In this document: positions 31,010 to 40,754 of the stretch, piece after piece | Position numbering within the stretch: position 1 is the first letter of the stretch | How the letters are laid out: each line of letters starts with the position of its first letter | From: an uncultured Bacteroidales bacterium | Lineage (GTDB): Bacteria > Bacteroidota > Bacteroidia > Bacteroidales > Paludibacteraceae | DNA length: 43,169 bases | Reading direction: 5' to 3' | Assembly: GCA_937915765.1 (NCBI GenBank) | Contig: CALGHE010000029.1 | Coordinates: 1-43,169, forward strand | Translations under genes and position numbers: made by a program | Notes under the pieces: model-generated | Databases searched by the model: none | What the model was told of the DNA's origin: nothing | The model's input: the letters and a program-made list of their open reading frames with translations, nothing else

Positions 31010-32419
31010 ATGAAAAAGCTGTTAATTTTCTCATTTATCGCATTACTGCTCACTAGTTGTGGTGGTGAAAATAATGGAGAGCTTGTGGGGGTATATTCTA
31101 AGTCATGGAAAGAGCCTACTCCTTACGGAATGCTGTTCATAAAGAGAGGGTCGTTTACAATTGGTCAGAATGACCAGGATGCAAACTGGGCGATGACTTC
31201 GCAGTCTAAGACCGTTTCTCTCGATGCATTTTGGATGGATGAAACTGAAATTACAAATGGTGAATATCGCCAGTTTGTGAATTGGGTAAGAGACTCTATC
31301 GCTCGCGAAAAGTTATCTTTGGTGGATGAATCGTTCAAAATTTCACAAGATAAAAGAGGTAATGAGTTGGAAAAGCCTATATTGAATTGGAAAAAGAAAA
31401 TTCCATGGGAAAAGCCGACTGAAGACCAACAGGGTGCTTTGGACAGCATGTTCTATATGGGAGAGGATGCTGTTGACTTTGAACCTCAGTTGAACGGTAT
31501 GATTTTGTTCTACAAGTATTCTTGGGTTGACTATGTTCAGGCTGCTCAGAAGGAGAACAAGTTTGATGTGATGCGTGGCAGCTATAACAGAAGTTTGGCT
31601 GGCTTGGGCACAACAAAGGATAGTGCTGATGTCATGGTTAAGAAGGACACTTCTTTTGTAAATGAAGAGGGACATATCATTAACAGGACTATTTATAAAG
31701 AGTTGAAGAAGCGTTCTGACTTTATCTCTGTAAAGAAAGTGAACATTTACCCAGATACTTTGTGCTGGATTCGTGACTTCACATACGCTTATAATGAGCC
31801 TTATATGAAGTTGTATTTCGCTCACCCTGGTTATGGTGAATATCCAGTAGTAGGTGTGTCTTGGGAGCAGGCTCAGGCGTTCTGTCACTGGCGTTCTTTC
31901 TTGTTCAATTCTTATCAGGTTCAGCACAAGGGAGTTCGTGTGCAGGATTATCGTCTTCCTACAGAAGCTGAGTGGGAATATGCTGCGCGTGGGGGCAAAG
32001 ACTTGTCTATGTACCCATGGGGTGGTAATTACGTGAGAACTGCTAAAGGTTGTTTCTTGGCTAACTTTAAACCTCAGAGAGGTAACTATACTGATGACGG
32101 CTACTTGATTACTGCGCGTGTGGCTTCTTATCCGCCAAATGACTTTGGTTTGTACGATATGGCCGGAAACGTGGCTGAGTGGACATCTTCTGCATATCAT
32201 GAATCAAACTATAGCTTTGTTCACGATATGAACCCTAACTACGAATATAATGCGAAAAGTCAGGATCCTGATGTTTTGAGACGTAAGGTTATCCGTGGTG
32301 GTTCTTGGAAAGATGTAAGTATCTTCTTGCAGTGCGGTGTTAGAACTTACGAGTATCAGGCAGAAAACAGATCTTTCATCGGATTCAGATGTGTTCGTAG
32401 TTATATTGGAGTAGAATAA
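31010..32419 (+). CDS. gldK: T9SS ring lipoprotein GldK/PorK
   Basis: The 469-residue lipoprotein (LLLTSC, Cys near residue 17) has an FGE-sulfatase fold: GMLFIKRGSFTIGQND, WMDETEITNGEYRQFVNWV, VVGVSWEQAQAFCHWR, LPTEAEWEYAARGG, YDMAGNVAEWTSSAY, GGSWKDVSIFLQCGVR and IGFRCVRS. It has the insert with repeated aromatic and acidic segments expected of GldK. With GldN it forms the periplasmic ring attached to the outer membrane. It follows porP by 40 bp and precedes gldL. It is clearly related to GldJ, but the two differ at the N-terminus. Confidence 0.95.
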   Translation: MKKLLIFSFIALLLTSCGGENNGELVGVYSKSWKEPTPYGMLFIKRGSFTIGQNDQDANWAMTSQSKTVSLDAFWMDETEITNGEYRQFVNWVRDSIAREKLSLVDESFKISQDKRGNELEKPILNWKKKIPWEKPTEDQQGALDSMFYMGEDAVDFEPQLNGMILFYKYSWVDYVQAAQKENKFDVMRGSYNRSLAGLGTTKDSADVMVKKDTSFVNEEGHIINRTIYKELKKRSDFISVKKVNIYPDTLCWIRDFTYAYNEPYMKLYFAHPGYGEYPVVGVSWEQAQAFCHWRSFLFNSYQVQHKGVRVQDYRLPTEAEWEYAARGGKDLSMYPWGGNYVRTAKGCFLANFKPQRGNYTDDGYLITARVASYPPNDFGLYDMAGNVAEWTSSAYHESNYSFVHDMNPNYEYNAKSQDPDVLRRKVIRGGSWKDVSIFLQCGVRTYEYQAENRSFIGFRCVRSYIGVE

Positions 32420-32463
32420 AAATAAAAATATTTAGTATTAACCTTAAAAATAATATTGTAAAA

Positions 32464-33297
32464 ATGGGAATAGTTGAAGCTATGAATTCCCCACAAGGGA
32501 AGAAGATTGTAGGTATTGCGTATTCTGCAGGTGCGAGTGTCGTAATTATCGGGGCGTTGTTTAAAATCATGCACTGGCCAGGTGCGGGTGTCATGTTGAC
32601 AGTCGGAATGTTGACCGAAGCGATCCTTTTCGCTATTGGTATCTTCGATAAGCCTCACAAAGAATATCATTGGGAGTTGGTTTGGCCTGAGTTGGATAGC
32701 GAAGAGGAACATGACGCTCCTGCTGCTAAGGGCTTGAAAGATGATAGCAAGGAACTTAGCATTCCTAAGGTTGACGTTGCTAACTTGGTAGAAGAAGAGT
32801 TGGCTAAATTGTCAAGCGGTATCCAGAAGTTGGGCGAAACTGCAGGTCACTTGGGCTCTTTGTCTTCTGCTGCTTCTGTGTCTGAATCTTACATTTCTAA
32901 CGTAAGCAAGGCTTCTGAAGCTGCTGGCGCGTTTGCTACTTCTCAGAAGAACTTGAAGGATTCTTCAGATTCGTTGGTGTCTTCTTATCAGGACATTGCA
33001 AAGAGCATCGGTTCTGCTTCTGAAGGTTCTAAGAACTTCGCTAGCCAGATTGACGGTATCAACAAGAATATCTCTACAATCAGTTCTGTATTTGAACTTC
33101 AGGTTAAGTCTGTAAACGAACAGAATGAGGCTATGAAGACTTTGGCTGCTGCAGTTAACAAGATCGAAGCATCTTTGAACGGTTCTGCTCAGTCTGCAGA
33201 AAGCTACAAACAGGAAATCTCTAATCTCGCTAAGCAGATGCATGACTTGAACAAAGTTTATGGCAATATGCTTAACGCTATGACTATCAGAGGTTAA
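32464..33297 (+). CDS. gldL: T9SS motor protein GldL/PorL
   Basis: The 277 residues begin with two membrane helices (about 14-36 and 42-62), separated by the motif KIMHWPGAG. The conserved MLTEAILFAIGIFDKP carries the membrane Glu important for proton-driven motion in GldL. A long cytoplasmic, coiled-coil-like tail rich in Ser/Ala follows. GldL with GldM forms the inner-membrane motor that energises type IX secretion and gliding. The MGIVEAMNSPQGKKIV start is typical. Confidence 0.95.
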   Translation: MGIVEAMNSPQGKKIVGIAYSAGASVVIIGALFKIMHWPGAGVMLTVGMLTEAILFAIGIFDKPHKEYHWELVWPELDSEEEHDAPAAKGLKDDSKELSIPKVDVANLVEEELAKLSSGIQKLGETAGHLGSLSSAASVSESYISNVSKASEAAGAFATSQKNLKDSSDSLVSSYQDIAKSIGSASEGSKNFASQIDGINKNISTISSVFELQVKSVNEQNEAMKTLAAAVNKIEASLNGSAQSAESYKQEISNLAKQMHDLNKVYGNMLNAMTIRG

Positions 33298-33336
33298 TTT
33301 TAAACGATTAATTTAAACTAGATTTAGAGATTTAAT

Positions 33337-34923
33337 ATGGGTGGAGCTACGAATTGTCCGGAGACCCCGAGACAGAAGATGATTTCCATGATGTATTTGG
33401 TGTTGACCGCGATGCTTGCGCTGAACGTGTCTGCCGAAATCCTGAACGGATATACATTGGTGGAAGATACAATGAAGAAGAGTATCACGATTGGTGAGGC
33501 TCGTAATGAGATGTTGGAAGGTCAGTTTGAGTCTATGGCAGCTCAGAATGCCGCTAAGGCTAAGCCGTACCTTGAAAAGGCTAAAGAGGTTAAGGTTATG
33601 TCTGACAACCTCTACAACGAAGTTTCTAGGATTCAGAAACGCATTATTTCTATAATTGACAAGGATGCTGCTGATACTGCAAACATTCAGATTTCAGACG
33701 AAGGTCGTGGGGATTTGAACGTCCCAAGTCAGGTGGGTATGCTTGAAAAGGAAGGTGAAAAGTTGCGTTTGGCTATTGAGGATTATAGAACTAAGATGCA
33801 GGAAGTTGTAGCAAAAGACACTACAAAAGTTGCGTCTTTGGCTAAGATGTTCAATACAGATAAAATTGAAAACAAGAAGGAACCTGGTGTGAAGAAGAAC
33901 TGGGAATCTGGAGTTTTCGAAGATATGCCTGCAGTTGCGACACTGACAGTGCTTTCTAAGATTAAGAACGATGTCCGTAACGCTCAGGCAGAGGCTGTTC
34001 AGTACTTGATGTCTGAAGTTGACGCTGGTGACTTCCGTGTGAACAAGATCACTGCGCTTGCTATTCCTAAGTCAAGCTATGTCATGAGAGGTGGCAAGTA
34101 TTCTGCTGAAATCGTTTTGGCTGCGATAGACTCTACTAAGGCATTGGATACTGAAGTGGACGGAAAGGCTATCGTAAAGAATGCTGAAGGAAAGTATGTG
34201 TATGAGGTGCCTTGTAGTTCCGTAGGTAACAAGAAGTACAATGGTAAGATCAAGATGAAGAAGCCGAACGGAGAGGAAGTTGTTTATGACTTCGTTCAGG
34301 AGTACACGATCGGTGAACCAACTGCGACAGTTTCTGCAGATATGATGAACGTGCTTTATGCAGGTTTCAACAACCCTATCAGTGTATCTGTGCCAGGTGT
34401 TTCTTCTAACAATGTTAGCATATCGGTATCGAATGCTGCTGTGACAAAAACTGCAAAAGGATGGAACGTGAGACCTTCTAAGCCAGGTGTTACAGCTGTA
34501 GTTTCAGTTAGCGCAACAATAGACGGTAAGACTCAGGGCATCACTAAGAAGGAATTCCGCGTTAAGCCGTTGCCGCCGCCATTGGCTAAGTTGGAGTACA
34601 CAAACAAGGGTATGAAGGAAAAGTACAAAGGTGGTTCTCCTATTTCAAAGGCGTTCTTGGTTACTGTAGAACGCGTGGTAGCAGAGTTGGATGATGCTGA
34701 TTTGGACGTTAAGTACGATGTTAAGTCATTCCAGTTGAGTTACTTTGACTCTATGGGTAACAATATCATTGAAATGGCTCAGGGTGATCGTCTTACTCCG
34801 AAGCAGAAGGATATCTTCAAGAAGATGGTTAGAGGTAAGTCAGTCTTTATCACTAATGTGAAGTCTGTAGGTCCGGACAAGGTGCTTCGTACTTTGCCGC
34901 CTCTTGAAGTGAAAATTAAATAA
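33337..34923 (+). CDS. gldM: T9SS motor/shaft protein GldM/PorM
   Basis: The 528-residue protein opens with NCPETPRQKMISMMYLVL, followed by a single membrane helix ending near ALNVSAEILNGY. Four periplasmic domains follow by family knowledge (D1-D4). The Ser/Val-rich linker regions and the C-terminal KVKIK-like end fit. GldM is the spoke that links the GldL motor to the GldKN ring. It lies 39 bp after gldL and 36 bp before gldN. Confidence 0.95.
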   Translation: MGGATNCPETPRQKMISMMYLVLTAMLALNVSAEILNGYTLVEDTMKKSITIGEARNEMLEGQFESMAAQNAAKAKPYLEKAKEVKVMSDNLYNEVSRIQKRIISIIDKDAADTANIQISDEGRGDLNVPSQVGMLEKEGEKLRLAIEDYRTKMQEVVAKDTTKVASLAKMFNTDKIENKKEPGVKKNWESGVFEDMPAVATLTVLSKIKNDVRNAQAEAVQYLMSEVDAGDFRVNKITALAIPKSSYVMRGGKYSAEIVLAAIDSTKALDTEVDGKAIVKNAEGKYVYEVPCSSVGNKKYNGKIKMKKPNGEEVVYDFVQEYTIGEPTATVSADMMNVLYAGFNNPISVSVPGVSSNNVSISVSNAAVTKTAKGWNVRPSKPGVTAVVSVSATIDGKTQGITKKEFRVKPLPPPLAKLEYTNKGMKEKYKGGSPISKAFLVTVERVVAELDDADLDVKYDVKSFQLSYFDSMGNNIIEMAQGDRLTPKQKDIFKKMVRGKSVFITNVKSVGPDKVLRTLPPLEVKIK

Positions 34924-34959
34924 TTAAGATGTTTTTTCTGAACTTTTAAGTTTAAAGTT

Positions 34960-35853
34960 ATGAGTAAATTTTTGAGATTATTGTTTGTTGGTGGGTTGAT
35001 GTCGTTGGTGACATCTGCTTATTCTCAGACAGCAGATAACTCTTTCTTTGACGAGAGTGGTGAGATTTCGGAGGAAGTTGCGTCAAATTTGCCAACAAGT
35101 GGTCCGAAAGAGGGTTTGGAACCAATTGAAATGCTTAATCCTCGAGCTGATGATGTCTTTTGGCAGAAAGTCGTTTACCGTATAATTGACTTGCGTGAAA
35201 AGATGAATTATCCGTTCTACTATCCAGAACAGGCTTCAGACAACAGACAGAGTCTTTTTGCTCTGATGTTTAGACTTGTTCAGGAGGGTAAGGTGAAAGC
35301 TTACGCTTATGATGAAACTAGAGAAGTTTTCAATGATGACAACTTGGTTTCGTTCAAAGAAACGGTAGAAAAGTATCAGATTCTTGCAACTCCAAAGGCA
35401 GACTCTATTACTAACGACACTACTTACATAATTGACGAAACAGACGTTCCTAATCGTGACGTGTTTAAGTATTATGCAAAGGAGGTTTGGTATTTCGATA
35501 AGATTACATCTTCTTTCTGTGTTAAACTTATAGCTCTTTGTCCGATATTGTACAAGGATGTTGACGGAACAGGTGTTCCTTCTAACAATCCTATGTTCTG
35601 GGTTCCTTTTGAGAAATTGAGACCTTTCTTGTCTCAGACAGAAGTTCTTATCACAGACAGAAACAATGGAGCGCGTCCTTCATTTGATGACTTGTTCATA
35701 AAGAGAAGATTCGCAAGCTACATCTACAAGGAATCTAATATCCAGAATCGTGGTATTGTGGAATACGGTTCTACAGTAGATGAGGTTAAGAAGGTTCAGG
35801 ATCAGGTTAAAACTCAATTGGTTAATTTTGAAAATGACCTTTGGGAATATTAA
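34960..35853 (+). CDS. gldN: T9SS ring protein GldN/PorN
   Basis: The 297-residue periplasmic protein has a signal peptide (LVTSAYSQ). The GldN markers are VVYRIIDLREKMNYPFYYPEQ, LFALMFRLVQEGKVKAYAYD, YYAKEVWYFDKITSSF, the segment IALCPILYKDVDG and WVPFEKLRPFLSQTEV. It binds GldK to form the ring. It is the last gene of the operon and a strong terminator follows. One gldN copy is present, with no gldO paralogue beside it. Confidence 0.95.
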   Translation: MSKFLRLLFVGGLMSLVTSAYSQTADNSFFDESGEISEEVASNLPTSGPKEGLEPIEMLNPRADDVFWQKVVYRIIDLREKMNYPFYYPEQASDNRQSLFALMFRLVQEGKVKAYAYDETREVFNDDNLVSFKETVEKYQILATPKADSITNDTTYIIDETDVPNRDVFKYYAKEVWYFDKITSSFCVKLIALCPILYKDVDGTGVPSNNPMFWVPFEKLRPFLSQTEVLITDRNNGARPSFDDLFIKRRFASYIYKESNIQNRGIVEYGSTVDEVKKVQDQVKTQLVNFENDLWEY

Positions 35854-35874
35854 TCGGTTTTTAATCTAATATCT

Positions 35875-35914
35875 AAGCGAGGGGGATTTATATTCTCCTC
35901 GCTTTGTTTTTTTT
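35875..35914 (+). terminator. Terminator of the T9SS operon
   Basis: AAGCGAGG and CCTCGCTT pair over eight bases around a 14-base loop, followed by TG and a run of nine T. It lies 22 bases past gldN. Confidence 0.85.
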
Positions 35915-35962
35915 ATCTGTTTTTTTGCAGGGTTATTTGTGGTATCTTTTCTAAACTTTCTG

Positions 35963-35970
35963 TAAATTTG
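35963..35970 (+). promoter_or_regulatory. -7 box of leuS
   Basis: TAAATTTG lies 40 bases before the leuS ATG at 36011 and after the T9SS terminator. Confidence 0.65.
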
Positions 35971-36010
35971 CACCTTGTTAAAGATTTTGAAAAACAATTT
36001 GTTTTTAGTT

Positions 36011-38767
36011 ATGGAGTATAAGTTCAAAGAGATAGAACAGCGTTGGCAGCAATATTGGAAGGATAACTCAACGTATAAGGTTGATGTTGACTCTTCTAAG
36101 AGAAAATATTATGTGCTGGACATGTTCCCATATCCGTCAGGCGCCGGCCTGCATGTTGGTCATCCGTTGGGGTATATTGCGTCTGATATTTTCAGCCGTT
36201 ACAAACGTCTGCAAGGTTTTAACGTGTTGCATCCGATGGGATATGACGCTTATGGTCTGCCAGCGGAACAATATGCGATTCAAACGGGTCAGCATCCGGC
36301 TGTGACTACTTCAAAAAATATAGCTCGTTACAGAGAACAGCTGGATAAAATAGGGTTTTGCTACGATTGGAGCAGAGAGGTGAGAACTTGCGAACCTGAT
36401 TATTATAAATGGACGCAATGGGCTTTTATTCAGATGTTCAACTCGTATTATGATAATGATGCGGATAAGGCTTTGCCTATATCGGAGCTTGTCGCAAAAT
36501 TTGAAAGCGATGGTTCTGCAGGGGTTAATGCAGCATGCTCTGAAGAACTGAATTTTTCTGCTTCCGATTGGAAATCTAAGTCGGAGAAGGAGCAGCAAGA
36601 GATTCTTCTGAATTACAGAATAGCGTATCTTGCGGATATAAAGGTAAATTTCTGCCCTGCTCTTGGATGTGTGTTAGCTAATGATGAGATTAGCGAAGGT
36701 GTTTCTATACGTGGTGGTCATCCGGTTGAGCAGCGTGTGATGCGTCAGTGGAGCTTAAGGGTTTCTGCTTATGCGCAGCGTTTGCTTGAAGGTCTTGAGA
36801 CTTTGGATTGGACAGATTCGTTGAAAGAGACTCAGAGAAACTGGATAGGGCGTAGCGAGGGTACTGAAATGAAGTTTGCTATTAAAGACAAACCATTCTC
36901 TTTTGATATTTTCACTACTCGTGCGGACACTATTTTTGGTGTGACGTTTATGGTTCTTGCTCCGGAGTCTGAGTATGTTTCTATGGTTACGACTTCGGAA
37001 CAGAGGGAGGCTGTTGACGCTTATCTTGATGTTGTAAAGAGGAGAACTGAGCGTGAACGTATATCAGACCGCAGGGTGACAGGCGTGTTCACTGGCGCGT
37101 ATGCGATAAATCCTGTCTCAGGTGCTGAAATTCCTATTTGGATAAGTGATTATGTGTTAGCTGGTTACGGAACGGGTGCGATTATGGCGGTGCCGGCGCA
37201 TGACTCCCGTGACTATGCGTTCGCAAAACATTTTAACTTGCCTATCGTTCCTGTGATTGAAGGTTGCGATGTGAGCGAAGAGAGCTTTGACGCAAAGGAT
37301 GGTGTGATGGCTAACTCTGGCTTCTTAAACGGCTTGTCGGTGAAAGAGGCTATTGCGGCGGCGAAAAAATATGTGGAAGAAAAGGGTATAGGAAAGGTCA
37401 AAGTAAACTACAGGCTTCGCGATGCAATTTTTAGTCGTCAGCGCTATTGGGGCGAGCCGTTTCCTGTTTATTACAAGGACGGAATGCCTTATATGATGGA
37501 CGAGAACTGTTTGCCTCTGGAGTTGCCTGAAATTGAAAATTTCTTGCCGACAGAAAAGGGCGAGCCGCCTTTGGGTCATGCAAAAAACTGGGAGACTGCA
37601 GACGGGTTTCCGTATGAGTTGAACACAATGCCGGGCTTTGCAGGTTCGTCTGCTTATTACCTCAGATACATGGATCCTAAAAATGACAAGGCTCTGGTGT
37701 CTAAAGAGGCTAATGATTATTGGGAGAATGTGGATTTGTACATCGGAGGTACGGAGCATGCGACCGGACATTTGATTTACAGCCGTTTCTGGAACAAGTT
37801 CCTGTTTGACCTTGGCGTTATATGCAAGGACGAGCCGTTTAAGAAACTTATCAACCAGGGAATGATTCAGGGCCGTTCTAATTTTGTTTATCGCATAAAG
37901 GACACTAACACGTTTGTGTCGTACAATCTGAAAGGCGAGTATGACGTTACGCCTATTCATGTTGACGTGAATATTGTGTCTAATGATGTGCTTGATATAG
38001 AGAGATTTAAGAACTGGATGCCGGATTACAACAATGCGGAGTTTATTCTTGAAGATGGAAAGTATATTTGCGGCTGGGCGGTAGAGAAGATGTCGAAGTC
38101 GATGTTTAATGTTGTGAATCCTGATGATATTGTGGAACGATACGGTGCTGATACTTTGCGTCTTTATGAAATGTTCCTTGGTCCGCTTGAGCAGTCTAAG
38201 CCGTGGGACACTAACGGTATAGACGGAGTGCATCGCTTCTTGAAAAAGTTCTGGGGACTGTTCTTCAAAGGTGACGATTTGCAAATTTCGGATGAGCAGC
38301 CTACGGCAGACGAACTGAAGGCTCTTCATAAACTTATAAAGAAGGTAACGTTTGACATAGAACATTTCTCTTACAACACATCTGTTGCGGCGTTTATGAT
38401 ATGTGTTAATGAGTTGGCTTCGCTTAAGTGCAACAAAAGGGCGGTTCTAGAGAAAATGATAGTGCTTGTAGCTCCGTTTGCTCCGCATATTGCAGAGGAA
38501 CTGTATCACGCTATCGGTAACGCAGGTTCTGTGTGTGACGAGTCTTGGCCTGAGTTTAAGGAGGAATATCTTGTGGAAAGTTCTGTGAAATATCCTATTT
38601 CGTTCAACGGAAAGGTTCGTTTCAGTATTGAAATGTCGGCGGCTGCATCTAAAGAAGATGTGGAAAAGACCGCGTTGGAACATGAGCAGACCAAAAAGTT
38701 CATGGACGGCAAGTCGCCTAAGAAAGTGATTGTAGTTCCAGGTAAGATTGTCAATATCGTGATGTGA
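36011..38767 (+). CDS. leuS: Leucyl-tRNA synthetase
   Basis: Starting at 36011 (MEYKFKEIEQRWQQYW), the protein has 918 residues. The class I HIGH-type motif is in YPSGAGLHVGHPLGY and KMSKS is in AVEKMSKSMFNVVNPDD. The editing domain (TTRADTIFGVTFMVLAPE, GTGAIMAVPAHDSRD) is intact. An anticodon-binding helical part and a C-terminal domain follow. It charges tRNA-Leu and removes mischarged products. An earlier in-frame TTG at 35975 is 5' leader. It is transcribed singly. Confidence 0.97.
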   Translation: MEYKFKEIEQRWQQYWKDNSTYKVDVDSSKRKYYVLDMFPYPSGAGLHVGHPLGYIASDIFSRYKRLQGFNVLHPMGYDAYGLPAEQYAIQTGQHPAVTTSKNIARYREQLDKIGFCYDWSREVRTCEPDYYKWTQWAFIQMFNSYYDNDADKALPISELVAKFESDGSAGVNAACSEELNFSASDWKSKSEKEQQEILLNYRIAYLADIKVNFCPALGCVLANDEISEGVSIRGGHPVEQRVMRQWSLRVSAYAQRLLEGLETLDWTDSLKETQRNWIGRSEGTEMKFAIKDKPFSFDIFTTRADTIFGVTFMVLAPESEYVSMVTTSEQREAVDAYLDVVKRRTERERISDRRVTGVFTGAYAINPVSGAEIPIWISDYVLAGYGTGAIMAVPAHDSRDYAFAKHFNLPIVPVIEGCDVSEESFDAKDGVMANSGFLNGLSVKEAIAAAKKYVEEKGIGKVKVNYRLRDAIFSRQRYWGEPFPVYYKDGMPYMMDENCLPLELPEIENFLPTEKGEPPLGHAKNWETADGFPYELNTMPGFAGSSAYYLRYMDPKNDKALVSKEANDYWENVDLYIGGTEHATGHLIYSRFWNKFLFDLGVICKDEPFKKLINQGMIQGRSNFVYRIKDTNTFVSYNLKGEYDVTPIHVDVNIVSNDVLDIERFKNWMPDYNNAEFILEDGKYICGWAVEKMSKSMFNVVNPDDIVERYGADTLRLYEMFLGPLEQSKPWDTNGIDGVHRFLKKFWGLFFKGDDLQISDEQPTADELKALHKLIKKVTFDIEHFSYNTSVAAFMICVNELASLKCNKRAVLEKMIVLVAPFAPHIAEELYHAIGNAGSVCDESWPEFKEEYLVESSVKYPISFNGKVRFSIEMSAAASKEDVEKTALEHEQTKKFMDGKSPKKVIVVPGKIVNIVM

Positions 38768-38785
38768 TAATTTGATAGATTCAAG

Positions 38786-38839
38786 GTCTGTCTGATAATT
38801 GAAGTTTTCTGAAACTCTTTTATCAGACAGACTTTTTTT
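38786..38839. terminator. Terminator between leuS and thiE
   Basis: GTCTGTCTGATAA and TTATCAGACAGAC form a perfect 13-bp stem across a 21-base loop, then seven T. It ends leuS. Its last bases touch the thiE stop, so it may also serve thiE from the other side. Confidence 0.85.
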
Positions 38840-39482
38840 ATTCTTGATTGATAGCCCTAATGACTCTTTCCGTTTCGGAAACTGGGTCGTCGGCGTTGAG
38901 TATTGCGCCAGAAAGAGCTATGCCGTCAGGTCCGGCTTTGAGAATGTCCGGAATGTCTTCTGCCGTGATTCCGCCTATGGCCACAATCGGAATGTTTATG
39001 CCGTTGCTTCTGCAGTTCCATACAATGTTGCGGTATCCATCCAGTCCAAGCACGGGTGCGAGGTTCTTTTTTGTGGTGGTGAACCTGAACGGTCCGCAGC
39101 CAATATAGTCAACGTCATCTTTTATTTGCAAGATGTCATCGTATGAGTTGCAAGTTCCGCCTATAATAAAATCTTGGCCTAATATTTTTCTGGCATCTGC
39201 CGGCCTCATGTCGTTTTTGCCCAGATGAACACCGTCAGCCTTAACTTTTTTGCAAAGTTCCACATGGTCGTCTATAAGGAAAATCGCATTGTGCTCTTTG
39301 CATAAAGTTTTAATTTTCAATGCAATAGGTTCAATTTCTTCAACTGGAACATCTTTCATTCTGAGCTGAATCCATTTGCATCCGCCTTTTAGGGCAAGCT
39401 CTGCAGATTGCAGATAATTGTATTTGTCGTTGCTGTGCGTTATAAATTGCAACGCAAATTTGTCAATCCATTTGTTCATCAT
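38838..39482 (-). CDS. thiE: Thiamine-phosphate synthase
   Basis: ThiE couples the thiazole and pyrimidine halves to make thiamine phosphate. The 214 residues form a TIM-barrel with WIQLRMKDV, FLIDDHVELCKKVKADGVHLGKNDM, YIGCGPFRFTTTK, IVAIGGITAEDI and DGIALSGAIL. These match the known pyrophosphate- and pyrimidine-binding loops. It stands alone: no other thiamine genes adjoin and no TPP riboswitch is recognisable upstream. A promoter box lies at 39502. Confidence 0.93.
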   Translation of the reverse strand: MMNKWIDKFALQFITHSNDKYNYLQSAELALKGGCKWIQLRMKDVPVEEIEPIALKIKTLCKEHNAIFLIDDHVELCKKVKADGVHLGKNDMRPADARKILGQDFIIGGTCNSYDDILQIKDDVDYIGCGPFRFTTTKKNLAPVLGLDGYRNIVWNCRSNGINIPIVAIGGITAEDIPDILKAGPDGIALSGAILNADDPVSETERVIRAINQE

Positions 39483-39501
39483 ACACTCTATTTTATTGCG
39501 G

Positions 39502-39509
39502 CAAAGATA
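39502..39509 (-). promoter_or_regulatory. -7 box of thiE
   Basis: TATCTTTG on the minus strand, 20 bases before the thiE ATG, so the leader is very short and too small for a riboswitch. The rest of the 318-bp gap to pyrE has no gene. Confidence 0.6.
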
Positions 39510-39683
39510 TATGTTTTGATTTTTTTTGCAAAAGGCTGAATGGTTTTATTTGCGGGCTGAAGAGCGGTTCTTCTGTGTCGTAAAGCAAGGCAATGAATGC
39601 ATTCTTTTGAAATGGTTGAAAAATAATGTCGTGAAACACAAAAAACGGCACGAGAAAATACATATAATATCAAGAACATTATT

Positions 39684-39691
39684 TAATTTTG
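39684..39691 (+). promoter_or_regulatory. Candidate -7 box of pyrE
   Basis: TAATTTTG fits TAnnTTTG and would leave a leader of about 110 nt before pyrE. Confidence 0.45.
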
Positions 39692-39806
39692 TGTCGTTGT
39701 ATTGAAAGATGTGCAACACTGTGATTATTTCCGTTGCGGTCTAGGCTGGCTTGCGCGGGTGTGTTTGTGAATTCAATAAGTTAAAATAAAATAAAAAATA
39801 GTGAAG

Positions 39807-40439
39807 ATGAGTAATTTGGAAAATCTTGTGGCAGAGAAACTGCTTAAAATAAAGGCTATTAAAGTGCAGCCTCAGAATCCGTTCACATGGGCTTCGGGCT
39901 GGAAGTCTCCGATATATTGTGACAACAGAAAAACTTTGTCTTATCCAGAGATTAGGACGTTCATAAAGAATGAATTTGCTCGCCTTATACGTGAGAAGTA
40001 CGGAGACGTTGATGTTGTGGCTGGTGTTGCGACAGGAGCGATAGCTCAGGGCGCGATGGTTGCGGAAGAGCTTGGCCTGCCTTTTGTTTACGTGCGTTCG
40101 TCTCCGAAGGATCACGGGTTGGAAAACCTCATAGAAGGCGATTTGAAGCCGGGTCAGAAGGTCGTGGTTATCGAGGACTTAATCTCTACGGGCGGAAGCA
40201 GTTTGAAGGCCGTAGAGGCTCTTCGTAAGGACGGCTGCGAAGTTATTGGTATGCTCGCCATTTTCACGTACGGTTTCCCTGTTGCTTCAGAGAAGTTCAG
40301 CGAGGCTGATGTGGAACTGACCACACTTTCTAACTATGGGGCGGTGCTTGAGCATCTTCTTAAAACTGAATTTATCGGAGAAGAGGAGATGGAGACGCTG
40401 AAAGAGTGGAGAAAAGACCCTGCGAACTGGTTGAAATAA
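39807..40439 (+). CDS. pyrE: Orotate phosphoribosyltransferase
   Basis: PyrE makes OMP from orotate and PRPP in pyrimidine synthesis. The 210-residue protein has FTWASGWKSPIYCDNR, GVATGAIAQGAMVAEELGLP, VRSSPKDHG and the PRPP loop VVVIEDLISTGGSSLKA. The ATG at 39807 (MSNLENLVAEKLL) is chosen over a GTG two codons earlier. It is followed after 315 bp by a START-like gene, an order I recall from Bacteroides but cannot verify here. Confidence 0.96.
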   Translation: MSNLENLVAEKLLKIKAIKVQPQNPFTWASGWKSPIYCDNRKTLSYPEIRTFIKNEFARLIREKYGDVDVVAGVATGAIAQGAMVAEELGLPFVYVRSSPKDHGLENLIEGDLKPGQKVVVIEDLISTGGSSLKAVEALRKDGCEVIGMLAIFTYGFPVASEKFSEADVELTTLSNYGAVLEHLLKTEFIGEEEMETLKEWRKDPANWLK

Positions 40440-40754
40440 ATTTAGAATGTTAAGGTGACTTCTATAAGTTAGGTTGAGATGATTTTGAAGCGCATTTTGT
40501 TAAGGTTGATTATATTTGCGAGGGAATGATGTTGATGTTGTAACTGAGTGAATATTAGCAAGATAAGTGTGATAAATTCAAAAGTGTCCGAAACGGAATT
40601 TATGACTGAAAAATGAAGTCGTAATTTGTAGAAGTTGCCTTAAATGTGGAGACGCTGGAAACGGTGTCTCTGCATTCTGTTTTTTTAATGTATGCGCGGA
40701 GGCTTTGCCTTGTGATGTGTTGCATAGCGGGCCGCGCGTTTTTAAGTTTTTTTT
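40440..40754. other. Non-coding gap between pyrE and the START-like gene
   Basis: No gene is visible. It holds one good -7 box (40511-40518). A seven-pair hairpin (GAGACGC with GTGTCTC, about 40650-40671) is followed only after nine bases by a T run, so it is a doubtful terminator. Confidence 0.5.
40511..40518 (+). promoter_or_regulatory. -7 box upstream of the START-like gene
   Basis: TATATTTG matches the consensus and has TTTG elements 11 and 23 bases upstream, neither at ideal spacing. It would give a leader of about 230 nt. Confidence 0.45.

Noticed and set aside
35975..36010. Upstream extension of leuS
   Set aside because: It would start at a TTG 5 bases after the -7 box. The family start at 36011 fits better.
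38838..39560. TPP riboswitch before thiE
   Set aside because: The leader after the -7 box is about 15-20 nt and no THI-box sequence is visible.
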